Shown: positions 36,676 to 44,788 of the stretch, in pieces
Numbering within the stretch: position 1 is the stretch's first letter
Layout of the letters: the number at the start of each line of letters is the position of its first letter
Source of the DNA: a virus
Strand: one strand, 5' to 3'
Length of the DNA stretch: 57,630 nucleotides
IMG/VR virus record: IMGVR_UViG_3300028045_000016
Coordinates: 1-57,630 of that record
Notes under the pieces: generated by a model
Told to the model about the DNA's origin: nothing
Database searches by the model: none
The model's input: only the letters and a program-made list of their open reading frames with translations
Made by a program: the position numbers and the translations under genes

Positions 36676-38144
36676 AATGTTTGTTTAAAATGATTAACCG
36701 TGAAGTCCTTCTTCTTTGATACGGCTTTATAGATGTCGTTTTCAATTCCACCTTTTGCAAAAATCCAATAGATATCAGACTCTAATCTTTCCTTAGTTGT
36801 CATCCTATCTCTTGATTGCCAATAGCTTGTTGCACTAAAGTCTATGTTGTAGTATACAAGTGCCTCTGCCTTTCGTAAGGATATACCCTCACGACCTGAT
36901 ACAATTTGTAACGCTATAGACTTACCGGTGTTATCAAAGTCTTCAAGTTCTGTACACAGTTGGTCACCGTATATTTTTTTTAAAGCGTTTAGTTCTTCTT
37001 TAAATTTATAAAAGATTCCAATCTTTACATCTCCAAAGTTGTCGTGTATGTATTGAGCCTTACTGTAATCTATAATTTTAGAGTTACCTGATTCAAACTT
37101 AACGGTTCCTGAATATAATTGATGAAGCTTCATCATTAGTTTTACAGGGGTATCTGCTAATATGGTTTCATCCTTACCCTCTATCACTAGATTTCTTTTT
37201 AACTGAGCCGTAAGCTTGTATGTAATCGGCTCAACATCTACCTCAAGGATATGCTCACGAGTATCAACCTTAAACCCTGCTTGTTTCTGAGAGAAAGATA
37301 TTGTGTAAGGCTTCATACTTTCAAGTATCGTAGGTAGTCCATCCGTGTAATCGTTTATGTAAAGAGAATTGATTTTTCTTTGCTTAACATTTACATACTG
37401 TTTAGAAAACTTATAAAAGTTTACAAAAGATTTAAATGGATTTCCTTCTATCCCATAAACCTGATGAAACATTTGACTGTATGATTCAGGTGTTGGGGTT
37501 CCTGATAGTAAAATTACATTGGGGTTCTTAGATAAAGACAACAATTGTTTTACTTGCTTGGCTCTCTTGCTTGGTTTAGGAAACGCACCCATACTGTGAG
37601 CCTCATCAAGTATAACTAAATCAAAAACACCTTCTACCTTGTGCAATGATTCATAGTTTATAACTACAATATCGAAGTCAGGTTTTAAAGCTAGGTAATC
37701 ATTCTGAATACTGCTTATTGCTTTCTTCTTGGTTACAAATAACACATTCTTTTTATTCATTAGCCTTCCAATTCCTAAACTCGTTAAGGTTTTTCCGGTC
37801 CTAACTTCCATTGTTAAATAAAGGAATCCGTGCTTAGTAAGGATGTGTGAGCCTTCAACAATTATTTTATTTTGGTAATCTCTAAATGTAATCTGTGATG
37901 GGTCTTTCATTTTTTCTTTATAATATTTTAAACTTTGAATCGCCCTGTCGTCCACCTCTTGTATGACATCATACTTTCTTACCTCTATAAACTTTGCGTT
38001 CTTACCTCTACCTACCTTTTGTTTTGTGGTTTTAAAAACAATATCGTGAAGAAGTTTTGATTGGTTATACATCATCTCATCCGAGAACCCGGTGATTCTA
38101 GTCATTACTGATGGGTGTCTAGGTATGTTTTTATGGCTATACAT
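36672..38144 (-). CDS. SF2 DEAD/DEAH-type helicase
   Basis: The 490-residue protein is a superfamily 2 helicase. Walker A is MEVRTGKT (K118), motif II is DEAH at 180-183, motif III is SGTPTP near 217, and motifs V/VI are recognisable in QIVSGREGISL and QSRDRM near the C-terminus. The layout resembles SNF2/UvsW-like phage helicases, which remodel forks or branched DNA. The ATG at 38144 overlaps the previous small gene by 40 nt. Confidence 0.88.
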   Translation of the reverse strand: MYSHKNIPRHPSVMTRITGFSDEMMYNQSKLLHDIVFKTTKQKVGRGKNAKFIEVRKYDVIQEVDDRAIQSLKYYKEKMKDPSQITFRDYQNKIIVEGSHILTKHGFLYLTMEVRTGKTLTSLGIGRLMNKKNVLFVTKKKAISSIQNDYLALKPDFDIVVINYESLHKVEGVFDLVILDEAHSMGAFPKPSKRAKQVKQLLSLSKNPNVILLSGTPTPESYSQMFHQVYGIEGNPFKSFVNFYKFSKQYVNVKQRKINSLYINDYTDGLPTILESMKPYTISFSQKQAGFKVDTREHILEVDVEPITYKLTAQLKRNLVIEGKDETILADTPVKLMMKLHQLYSGTVKFESGNSKIIDYSKAQYIHDNFGDVKIGIFYKFKEELNALKKIYGDQLCTELEDFDNTGKSIALQIVSGREGISLRKAEALVYYNIDFSATSYWQSRDRMTTKERLESDIYWIFAKGGIENDIYKAVSKKKDFTVNHFKQTL

Positions 38145-38338
38145 TTTTCAAAATCTTCTACCTCGGAGAAGTAGGTTAATAAATTTTCTAAATCTGTTCT
38201 TGTTGGTACTCGCTTCAATGCGTTATGAGCAAACACAACAACGTCACCTTCATCCTGATGTATCTCATCTATATCATATCCTAAAATAATAACACGAAAT
38301 GAGTTGACATAGGCTTTGTCTAGTTGTTCTTCTGTCAT
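38105..38338 (-). CDS. Small protein of unknown function
   Basis: The 77-residue acidic protein has no recognised motif; residues 40-75 form two likely helices. It lies between primase-helicase (4-nt overlap) and SF2 helicase (40-nt overlap), so it may be a small accessory factor of one of them. Confidence 0.65.
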   Translation of the reverse strand: MTEEQLDKAYVNSFRVIILGYDIDEIHQDEGDVVVFAHNALKRVPTRTDLENLLTYFSEVEDFEKCIAIKTYLDTHQ

Positions 38339-40752
38339 AGTTCAAGGTTCTGTTGTACCTCACCTTCAGTCTTAGGTCTGATTCTAAACCATCTACCACT
38401 ATTATCTCTGCCCTCTTCAGGTTTCAATCCGGTTAAGTGTGTGCCATAAGAGTGCAACCATCTATAGAATCTTGTGCGACTGATTGTCATCTTAGCTTTT
38501 GGTCCATAGTCAGGATACTCTCCAATGAAATCAAAGTAAAGGTCCTGCATCGGGAGTCTTGCATTAACTCTAAGGCTTTCATTTTTCTTGTGACCATCTA
38601 CTAACCCAACCCATTCAATAAAATCGTGAGATGTTTCTGCAGACAGTTGTCTGATTTGTAGGTTAACAAACTGACTCTTAACTAAACCTGTGTTTAAATA
38701 ATCCTGTAAACAAGTAGTCATAAAATTATCAAACAAACACCATTCATCCTCGTTCCATTCAGCAAAGAAATGTTTTCCAAACTCATCCATTGGTGTGAAT
38801 GTTTTGGTATAGTACTGATGTAATTCTATCTCCCACTTTCTACGAGCAAACGAATTACCTGAACCCTTGATAGCATAGTTAGTTGTTATTCCAATCTTAG
38901 GTGACTTACTAAAAGGAATCTTAATAGCATCCTTATTCTTCTTCTCTAAGGTTAAACCCTCAGTCACAACACTAAACAATCTTTCAAAATCAAAATGTTT
39001 TTTAACATCATCGAAGCAAAGTATTTGTGTATCTGCTGATACTAACTGATAGGGAAATGATTTCTCAAAAGCAAAAGCTTTACCGTCAATCACAACAACC
39101 TTCTTCATTTGTGATAGTGCATTCATAAACAAACCTTTACCTGTACCACCTTCAGGGTTGTCAGATATTACCTCATCGTTTAATATAACTGCAGGACAAT
39201 AGCTTAAATTTTTATAACCGTGCATTAAGAATCCTATCGTAGATTCTAAAGTCTTAACTCTTTCCTCGTTGTTGTTGCAAATGTTTCCAATGAACCTTGA
39301 GTAATCACATTGATGCTCATCACAAATCCTAAACTTTCGTGGGATGATGTGGTCCTTCCAAACGTATCCACCTAAATCTAAATAGTCAATTGGTTCAATA
39401 GTACCCTTTGATATTTTTACTGCACAGTTTTGATAGTATAAATATGCAGAGTCTTTAGTGTCCTCTATGAAGTAAATATCTATAGTTGATAGTAGAGTAA
39501 GGAACTCTTCTCTAAAGTATCTAACGTGGTCTGCAAAGTGATTGTAGATACTTAAATCATCTATGTCTTGCAGGTAGTTTAATATAAAATCTTTTATTTC
39601 TTTCTCTGAGGTATGGTCTATTAAGTTATTAGTAACCTTAACGAACACATAATTCCGGCTACCTTCAGGACAGTACTTATAAAATCCATTCTCTTCTAGG
39701 AATTTTTTAAATGAGAAGTGAACAATCTTTATTGTACCCTTATCATTCTTCTCCCAAAACATTTGCTTTGCCTGTTCCTTTTCAATCTTATTTATAACAG
39801 ATGTAATTGCTTCGCCATCAATCCCTGCCTCTGTTAATTGGTGACGGATTTCTTTTTTTGATACACCTCTTCTTATCTTATCTTTAATTAACTGTACTCT
39901 CTCATCATCTTCATAGTACTTGGTATTAAAGTTTGTTGTATTAGCGTATGCTGATTCAATTGTTCTTGTGATTTCTGATTGAGGAAAACCTTTAGTCTCA
40001 TATTGGTTTAAGATATACCCTGCTAATGATTTGCTTATTCCATAATCATTAAAAGCCATAGCTAAAACAAAACAGTTTTGGTTTCTCTGACCCTCAGTCA
40101 TTGGATACTTTTTAGTCCACCACTTTACTAGAATGTCTACTACCTTATTCTCATCGGTGATTGGTATCGTTGGTGCATCTTGATAGGAATTCATTTCCTG
40201 ATATTCCTTTTCAGATATTGTATCCCATAGTTGTGAGTTTGGATTCACATAAAGTAATGGGTCATACGATTCATAACAAACCCTTGAAACATTCTTACAC
40301 ATCTTATCAAAGTAAGGTGAGTCAAAATATTTTTCTAATGCATTGAAGTAACTAATATGATTATCATTATTGGCAGGTATCTTAACCAAAACCTTTAAGC
40401 CATTACCTGATGGTGATATAAATACTGAATAAATATATTGGTCCTTGGTAAGTTTTTCTTTGTGCTCAAGAAGTAACTTTGTTTTTTCATACCCATCAAA
40501 GTCTAAGCAAATAATTCCTGAGTGCTCAACTAATGCTGAGTCTTTTCTTTTATTAAATACCCCGGAGAAACATAATGCAGGTAGCTTTTTCTTTAATTCA
40601 TTTCTCTCGGTCTTGTCCTTTGTGCTTCTTATATTCTTAACTAATTTCTTTGAAGCACCATCCTTGATTCTATCTAGGATTACATCCACCTCTCTATGAA
40701 ATGGAGTGTCTGTTTCTTTTATATTCTGAAAGATTGTAACCTTTGGTGTCAT
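38335..40752 (-). CDS. Primase-helicase (VirE/BT4734-like N-terminus plus SF3 helicase)
   Basis: The 805-residue replication protein combines two parts. Residues 1-180 form a BT4734/VirE_N-like domain with ICLDFDG (D84, D86), typical of AEP-type primases. Residues of about 200-280 look like a primase C-terminal helical domain (GQRNQNCFVLAMAFNDYG). From about 500 is an SF3/D5-like helicase: Walker A PEGGTGKG with K539, Walker B ILCFDDV, then an ITTNYAI sensor. The P-loop has Gly after Lys in place of Ser/Thr. No DNA polymerase is recognised nearby, so it probably recruits the host replisome. R1 repeats lie immediately upstream of the ATG. Confidence 0.88.
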   Translation of the reverse strand: MTPKVTIFQNIKETDTPFHREVDVILDRIKDGASKKLVKNIRSTKDKTERNELKKKLPALCFSGVFNKRKDSALVEHSGIICLDFDGYEKTKLLLEHKEKLTKDQYIYSVFISPSGNGLKVLVKIPANNDNHISYFNALEKYFDSPYFDKMCKNVSRVCYESYDPLLYVNPNSQLWDTISEKEYQEMNSYQDAPTIPITDENKVVDILVKWWTKKYPMTEGQRNQNCFVLAMAFNDYGISKSLAGYILNQYETKGFPQSEITRTIESAYANTTNFNTKYYEDDERVQLIKDKIRRGVSKKEIRHQLTEAGIDGEAITSVINKIEKEQAKQMFWEKNDKGTIKIVHFSFKKFLEENGFYKYCPEGSRNYVFVKVTNNLIDHTSEKEIKDFILNYLQDIDDLSIYNHFADHVRYFREEFLTLLSTIDIYFIEDTKDSAYLYYQNCAVKISKGTIEPIDYLDLGGYVWKDHIIPRKFRICDEHQCDYSRFIGNICNNNEERVKTLESTIGFLMHGYKNLSYCPAVILNDEVISDNPEGGTGKGLFMNALSQMKKVVVIDGKAFAFEKSFPYQLVSADTQILCFDDVKKHFDFERLFSVVTEGLTLEKKNKDAIKIPFSKSPKIGITTNYAIKGSGNSFARRKWEIELHQYYTKTFTPMDEFGKHFFAEWNEDEWCLFDNFMTTCLQDYLNTGLVKSQFVNLQIRQLSAETSHDFIEWVGLVDGHKKNESLRVNARLPMQDLYFDFIGEYPDYGPKAKMTISRTRFYRWLHSYGTHLTGLKPEEGRDNSGRWFRIRPKTEGEVQQNLEL

Positions 40753-40756
40753 AACT

Positions 40757-40830
40757 GTGTTGATTTTGTGTTGATTTAATTTTCCTAAGTGATTGATTCT
40801 CAGGACTTGTGTTGATAATGTTGATTTTTT
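40757..40830. repeat. R1: tandem GTGTTGATT repeat element
   Basis: GTGTTGATT occurs at 40757 and 40768 (11-nt period), GTGTTGATA at 40809 and TGTTGATT at 40819. The same four units recur with exactly the same offsets (0, 11, 52, 62) in R2 at 49119-49192, and the sequence between them is also partly conserved (TAAGTnATTGAT). It lies between the primase promoter and ATG. It may be an iteron-type origin or a regulator-binding site. Confidence 0.75.
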
Positions 40831-40860
40831 CTTCTCGTATTAAGGAAGAATAGTAAGTTG

Positions 40861-40891
40861 TAAAGATAATTAAAAGTATAGATATCCACAA
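40861..40891 (-). promoter_or_regulatory. Promoter for the primase-helicase gene
   Basis: On the - strand a TTG (40889-40891) lies 20 nt before TATCTTTA (40861-40868), one base from the TAnnTTTG consensus. It follows a terminator and gives a leader of about 100 nt that contains R1. A near DnaA-box sequence ATATCCACA (40882-40890) overlaps the -33 side. Confidence 0.55.
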
Positions 40892-40914
40892 CATTTTCAA
40901 CATCTATTGGGTAG

Positions 40915-40940
40915 AAAAAAGGGGGAAATTAATCCCCCTT
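40915..40940 (-). terminator. Rho-independent terminator after the SSB-like gene
   Basis: On the - strand AAGGGGG/CCCCCTT form a 7-bp stem around ATTAATTT, followed by a T-run. It starts 22 nt after the SSB-like stop codon and separates that operon from the primase unit. Confidence 0.88.
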
Positions 40941-40961
40941 GATTGCTACTAATCTGTGGTT

Positions 40962-41231
40962 CTAGAATGGTAGGTCCACCTCTTCCTTAGAAGCTTCCTG
41001 CTTAGGAGCATTGTCCTGTTTAGGTTTAGCTTCCCAAGTATCTAACTCGCAATAGTAGTTACCTCCTTTTGCACGTTTGATGTCTAGGTTTACCCATCCA
41101 TTCTTAGCATTTGCTTTCAAGAAAGCAATACCTTCATCCACTTTAATTGATTGCTTCCCTACTACAAATTCAGGAGCGTTGTCATTTCTCTTAAAAGAGA
41201 AACCGTCTGCAAAGATTTTTTCTTCTGCCAT
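40962..41231 (-). CDS. Single-stranded DNA-binding protein, SSB-like tail
   Basis: The 89-residue protein ends in an acidic tail with the tip EEVDLPF (83-89), matching the Asp-Leu/Ile-Pro-Phe tip by which bacterial SSB recruits partner proteins. The body (about 10-70) is beta-prone with aromatic residues (FSFKRND, GWVNLDIKRA, YYCELDTWEA), like a very small OB fold. Its place between annealing/exonuclease genes and primase agrees. Shorter than host SSB (about 110-180 residues). A structured 120-nt leader precedes it. Confidence 0.75.
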   Translation of the reverse strand: MAEEKIFADGFSFKRNDNAPEFVVGKQSIKVDEGIAFLKANAKNGWVNLDIKRAKGGNYYCELDTWEAKPKQDNAPKQEASKEEVDLPF

Positions 41232-41277
41232 TTTTAATTGATTTTAATTGTGTGTTCCAAGTGATTAATAATTCCAA

Positions 41278-41341
41278 TGATAAGTTCGTCCTTATCATCT
41301 CGGGTAGCACAGTTGATTGGAACTTCCAACCACATTACCCG
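41278..41341 (-). promoter_or_regulatory. Structured leader of the SSB-like gene, two stem-loops
   Basis: The gap between the exonuclease and SSB-like genes contains a 7-bp hairpin TGATAAG/CTTATCA (41278-41297) with a 6-nt loop, and a larger one with CGGGTA/TACCCG (41301-41341) enclosing the palindrome TTGGAACTTCCAA (41317-41329). No promoter box or T-run is evident. It may control SSB expression at the RNA level or be an operator. Confidence 0.5.
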
Positions 41342-41354
41342 GCACTTTTTTCTT

Positions 41355-42077
41355 TTAAAGAGTTTCTTCAATATAGTATTCATTGATATCATATTTAGGA
41401 TTCTCACTAAAGAAATTCTTATAAACCTCTATGGCTCTAATAACTTTCTGTTCTCCCCTGTCTACAAATTCTTGTGACGGTTTGAATATTCCAAGCTGCT
41501 TACTTGTTTTATCTACCACATAAAATACTAATGGCTTACCGAAAAGCTTTTGATAAATGAAACATTGACTGTCATAATTATATTTACGAGCCGACCACTT
41601 GAACTCAGAAATTGAACCACTTGTTTTTAAATCAATAAGTTTATCAGGACAAACAATATCTGCTTTGCCTTTCCAAGTTATGCCGTGTATCTCTGCTATT
41701 GCAGGTACCTCATACTCACAACCCTTCTCTCTGATTCCTTCAAAGAATGGTAGGTTTCCCATCATTGCCTGAACACAATCTCTAATCTCTTGTCCTTCCT
41801 TCTCAAGCATAATGATTCCATTGACTGCCTGTTCTTTATAAGCCTTGGTGTTTCTTGAAGATACGTCTACAAAGTTAGTCTCTGCAGCTTTCTCCGGCTC
41901 AAGTATTAACTGATGAAAATATCTACCCTTATGAAAGTTAACGTTATCATCTTGAGGTTTTCTAAATTGAGTTGGATTACTTAGAAGAGTTCCAATGTCT
42001 GAGTTAGAAAGATACTGCTTTCCAAATGCTCCGTAATATTCAGAGTCATCTCTTAGTTTGTTTAGTATATCCTTCAT
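41355..42077 (-). CDS. PD-(D/E)XK exonuclease (RecE/YqaJ-like)
   Basis: The 240-residue protein shows the exonuclease family pattern: FHQLILEPE near residues 54-62, GKADIV (D140), LIDLKTSGS (D149, K151) and YDSQCFIYQKLFG with Q171 and Y175. These are the catalytic and helix motifs of phage RecE/DUF3799-like 5'-3' exonucleases. It directly follows an annealing protein gene with a one-base overlap, making a classical exonuclease-annealase recombination pair. Confidence 0.85.
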   Translation of the reverse strand: MKDILNKLRDDSEYYGAFGKQYLSNSDIGTLLSNPTQFRKPQDDNVNFHKGRYFHQLILEPEKAAETNFVDVSSRNTKAYKEQAVNGIIMLEKEGQEIRDCVQAMMGNLPFFEGIREKGCEYEVPAIAEIHGITWKGKADIVCPDKLIDLKTSGSISEFKWSARKYNYDSQCFIYQKLFGKPLVFYVVDKTSKQLGIFKPSQEFVDRGEQKVIRAIEVYKNFFSENPKYDINEYYIEETL

Positions 42078-42751
42078 TACTTTATAAGGTTTTTAATTTC
42101 ATTCTTTACACTAGCACTCAAAGAATACTTAGTACCTATCTTATCACAAAGCTTCTTGAATCCTAGTGCTTTGTTTTCTTTACAGAAATTAGCCATTGCA
42201 TCCCACTTATCATCACCAACTTTTAGTATTGGTTTAGTACTTCCCTTTACCGGTGTTGTAGTAACCTTTGGCTTTACCTTGGCAACCTCTTCATCCATAG
42301 GCATATCCTCACCTGCATAAATATAAATCCCCATACCAAACATCGCTAGGTTCTTTACTAAACATCTCATTAATGTTTTATTAATATCAAAAGATGTTGC
42401 TGCAGCTACCTGCTTCTCACCATATCTTGTGGTGTAAGAGTAAGGAACTTTTCTCATTGCTTGATTCTTACTATCCATTACCGGCAACCACATTGAAAGT
42501 GTCTCGCCTTCGATAGTTACATTAGTCTCACACATAAACCCTAGCATCTCATCGTATACATAAGGATTCCCGTGCTCATCTTTTACTATCTCGTATGTAG
42601 CATCCGGACAAACCTTTTTAGTTTCTGCCCAAGCATATGCCCAAGATAAATAAGTTAGATTGTTTTTCTTTTCAATGTACTTGTTTACATTGACTGATGA
42701 AAGCTTCTCAAATGTTGTAAGCTTTGTTTTAGTTTGCGTTTTTGTCGCCAT
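42077..42751 (-). CDS. Single-strand annealing recombinase (DUF1071/Sak3-like)
   Basis: The 224-residue protein contains VNKYIEKKNNLTYLSWAYAW (22-41), then ETNVTIEGETLSMWLPVMD and TSFDINKTLMRCLVKNLAMF, the signature of DUF1071 phage annealing proteins. A Lys/Thr/Pro-rich linker precedes a short C-terminal helical domain (about 178-224). It anneals resected ends produced by the adjacent exonuclease. The ATG is preceded by an AAATCAA leader. Confidence 0.87.
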   Translation of the reverse strand: MATKTQTKTKLTTFEKLSSVNVNKYIEKKNNLTYLSWAYAWAETKKVCPDATYEIVKDEHGNPYVYDEMLGFMCETNVTIEGETLSMWLPVMDSKNQAMRKVPYSYTTRYGEKQVAAATSFDINKTLMRCLVKNLAMFGMGIYIYAGEDMPMDEEVAKVKPKVTTTPVKGSTKPILKVGDDKWDAMANFCKENKALGFKKLCDKIGTKYSLSASVKNEIKNLIK

Positions 42752-43163
42752 AATTATTTGATTTTAATTGATTAAATTTTTTATTGATTTCACTATACTG
42801 ATTCATTACCCTAGTCCGTTGACTCTTTAGTAAGGAAATTTGTTTAGATGATTTGTTACCGTTCATATGCTTCTGAATCCTTTGTTCTATCATCAGTAGT
42901 TTTGTACGGTAGTTAGACAAAGCTAAGACATAAACTCCACTTCTCCAACCTTTTTCTCTGAAAACATTTAACTCATCTAGTGTTAGGGGTTTGTAGTAAT
43001 CTCCTCCGGACATTGTGTTTAACATCTCAATCCGTTTTGATTCACTATCTTTTACAATCTTAATCCCATACACTAACCTTGATAAATATCCTTCACCATC
43101 TAGAGATATTGCATAGTCATCTTCCAATGACTGCTCAAATATTTCTTCTAAACTAAACTTCAC
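42729..43163 (-). CDS. Protein of unknown function, GTG start
   Basis: The 144-residue protein is acidic at the N-terminus and basic and helical at the C-terminus (residues 90-144), which could bind nucleic acid. No ATG is available near the start; GTG at 43163 is chosen. It overlaps the DnaA-like gene upstream by 11 nt and the annealing gene downstream by 23 nt. Confidence 0.65.
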   Translation of the reverse strand: MKFSLEEIFEQSLEDDYAISLDGEGYLSRLVYGIKIVKDSESKRIEMLNTMSGGDYYKPLTLDELNVFREKGWRSGVYVLALSNYRTKLLMIEQRIQKHMNGNKSSKQISLLKSQRTRVMNQYSEINKKFNQLKSNNYGDKNAN

Positions 43164-43449
43164 TTAAAATACTTTCTATAGTCTCGTTCCAATCTGCATC
43201 ATCCTCAACTTTCTTTTTTACTTGAGCAATGCCGTGATGAATTGAACTGTGGTTAATGTTGTATCCGTTTTCAGCCATATACTCTTGGATGTAAACTAAT
43301 CTCATTGGTCTTTGTGAACAGAGAAAATAAAGAAGATGCCTTGCATCTACAATATCTCTTCGCTTAGTCTTAGTAAATAGTGATTCACTATCTAGGTTAA
43401 ACAGGTAACATACCTTGCTCACATACTGATTAAAAATTTTCGTCTTCAC
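43153..43449 (-). CDS. DnaA C-terminal domain protein
   Basis: The 98-residue protein is nearly a stand-alone DnaA domain IV. Residues 28-44 (TKRRDIVDARHLLYFLC) match the basic loop and long helix of DnaA (RSRxxxARQxAMYL), and NHSSIHHGIAQV (66-77) matches the DnaA-box-binding DHTTVLHAxxK motif. There is no ATPase domain. GTG at 43449 is the start, preceded by AAAATCAAAATCAA. It may bind origin DNA together with or against host DnaA. Confidence 0.87.
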   Translation of the reverse strand: MKTKIFNQYVSKVCYLFNLDSESLFTKTKRRDIVDARHLLYFLCSQRPMRLVYIQEYMAENGYNINHSSIHHGIAQVKKKVEDDADWNETIESILSEV

Positions 43450-43633
43450 TTGATTTTGATTTTACTCTTCTTGCTCCAAAGATTTCTCCCCAAGCTTCAA
43501 AGATTTCGTTTAGTACTTCAGAATTTTGTTGGCTATGATACTCAGCAACCTGATAAGTATCGTCAAGGAAATCACCTAAAGTTTGTGAGTCCTCTTCCCT
43601 CTGTTCAATGAACATTTCTTTTGATTTTGACAT
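43430..43633 (-). CDS. Small acidic protein of unknown function
   Basis: The 67-residue protein is rich in Glu, Ser and Gln with no recognised motif. It is the first gene after a tandem promoter region and overlaps the DnaA-like gene by 20 nt, so it heads the replication/recombination operon. Confidence 0.65.
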   Translation of the reverse strand: MSKSKEMFIEQREEDSQTLGDFLDDTYQVAEYHSQQNSEVLNEIFEAWGEIFGARRVKSKSSEDENF

Positions 43634-43658
43634 ATGATTTAATTTAATTGATTGAATG

Positions 43659-43689
43659 CAAATTTAAACTATTTAGAATTGTTTTCCAA
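43659..43689 (-). promoter_or_regulatory. Early promoter, TTG-N20-TAAATTTG
   Basis: On the - strand TTG (43687-43689) lies 20 nt before TAAATTTG (43659-43666), 25 nt upstream of the ATG at 43633. Both boxes and the spacing match the Bacteroidota consensus. A second TAAATTTG (43687-43694), carrying the TTAGAC extension, overlaps the stop codon of the upstream gene. Confidence 0.72.
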
Positions 43690-43691
43690 AT

Positions 43692-43982
43692 TTAGTCTAA
43701 CTTTTTTTTAAATTCTTTTAACTCTTCCTTCTTGACTTGGACCCTGTAAAGTATCAGGTATCCAATTAAATCAAGAACAGTATCTTCTGTTTTATCATTG
43801 ATACCTACGGTCTTTATCCTGCTTAGTTTATCATCTATCCTTGCAAGGATTCCTTCCTTAGGTGATAGCTTAGAAAAGATTTTAGGTGGCTCGTTGGCAG
43901 TATCTCCATAAGCTTTATTCTTTTCTATTAAAAGCATTACAACTTCTCTGCCTACTTCTTTTATAATATCTTCTGTCTTCAT
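43692..43982 (-). CDS. DUF1599-like nucleotide-related protein
   Basis: The 96-residue protein resembles the DUF1599 (nucleotide modification-associated) family: NKAYGDTANEPPKIFSK (about 21-37) and ILARIDDKLSRIKTVG followed by EDTVLDLIGYLILYRV. These small MazG-like helical proteins are thought to act on nucleotides or modified-nucleotide metabolism. Identity rests on recalled pattern. It overlaps the upstream gene by 4 nt. Confidence 0.75.
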   Translation of the reverse strand: MKTEDIIKEVGREVVMLLIEKNKAYGDTANEPPKIFSKLSPKEGILARIDDKLSRIKTVGINDKTEDTVLDLIGYLILYRVQVKKEELKEFKKKLD

Positions 43983-44335
43983 TCTGAATCAAATATAATT
44001 GAACACATAAATTTTTCTAATGCAGCTAAAGATTTAAGTTGCTTGATGTTGTTTGCATCGTTGTCCCAATAGTGTTTGTCACCAATGACTTGAATATACA
44101 TACCTCCTAGATAAGTATAAACTTCTGTGCATTCCGGATGTACTTCGGGTGGGTTGGCAAATCTAAATAAGAACTCTTCCTTAGTTAGTCTTGCTCTTGT
44201 TTTTCTATAGTGCTTGGCACCATAAGATTTGTTGTCGATTGCCTGTTGAAGCTTTTGAATCTCCAACTTGTGGTCCTGCGAGGTATCATACTTTAACTCA
44301 AGTAGATGCTCTCTTTGTATGTAATTATAATTCAT
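43979..44335 (-). CDS. Protein of unknown function
   Basis: The 118-residue basic protein has a helical N-terminal part (about 8-50) and a beta-prone YTYLGGMYIQVIGDKHYW segment near residues 75-92. No family is recognised. It is followed by the DUF1599-like gene with a 4-nt overlap. Confidence 0.65.
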   Translation of the reverse strand: MNYNYIQREHLLELKYDTSQDHKLEIQKLQQAIDNKSYGAKHYRKTRARLTKEEFLFRFANPPEVHPECTEVYTYLGGMYIQVIGDKHYWDNDANNIKQLKSLAALEKFMCSIIFDSE

Positions 44336-44381
44336 TTAAAGTTATTTAATTTGTACTAAAATAATAAATTTATTGGACATT

Positions 44382-44633
44382 TTAAAATTTTATATCTGTT
44401 ACTTTAACGTACCAATATCCTGCAATACATTTTTTCTCTGCCTTATTGAACCAAGGTTCACCTTGTATCCAATGTGGTTTGCCCTCTTCGGGTTGCTCTA
44501 ATGCAGTCATTAACATTTGCAGTCCGGACATAACTCCTTCGTGCTCTGATTTGGAATGGCTATCGTTTACCCATTCATCATCGCTCATTATTTCATCAGC
44601 GATTTTTCTAATTTTTGACAGTTCTATTTTCAT
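44382..44633 (-). CDS. Small protein of unknown function
   Basis: The frame extends to 44699, but ATG 44633 overlaps the TGA of the preceding gene (ATGA) and is the better start, giving 83 residues. The N-terminal half is helical and acidic (KIRKIADEIMSDDEW). The C-terminal part holds HWIQGEPWFNKAEKKC and WYVKVTDIKF. No known function. Confidence 0.65.
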   Translation of the reverse strand: MKIELSKIRKIADEIMSDDEWVNDSHSKSEHEGVMSGLQMLMTALEQPEEGKPHWIQGEPWFNKAEKKCIAGYWYVKVTDIKF

Positions 44634-44788
44634 AACATTTCTTTTTTTAATTTTTCTCTGTGGTCGCATAACAAATTCATAGCGAATTGTCTTGACCAAT
44701 TCTCATTGGCTATTGCTTCGTTGACCTCAGCCATATTCATTTTACTAATTGATTCGATAGTGTATACCGGTCCTTGACTATATCTCAT
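44630..44788 (-). CDS. Small protein of unknown function
   Basis: ATG 44788 opens 52 codons (MRYSQGPVYTIESISKMNMA at the start) ending at 44630. The product is helical with a basic C-terminus (DHREKLKKEML). Its stop overlaps the ATG of the next gene (ATGA), and its start overlaps the previous gene by 11 nt, which supports a real coupled gene. Confidence 0.62.
   Translation of the reverse strand: MRYSQGPVYTIESISKMNMAEVNEAIANENWSRQFAMNLLCDHREKLKKEML

Noticed and set aside
40694-40903. 69-codon - strand frame with hydrophobic N-terminus before the primase gene
   Set aside because: It starts upstream of the likely primase promoter, just after a terminator, runs through R1 and overlaps the primase by 59 nt. 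It is probably spurious.
44634-44699. Longer N-terminus for the 44382 gene
   Set aside because: It fully overlaps the coupled gene 44630-44788; the ATGA overlap at 44633 is the better start.
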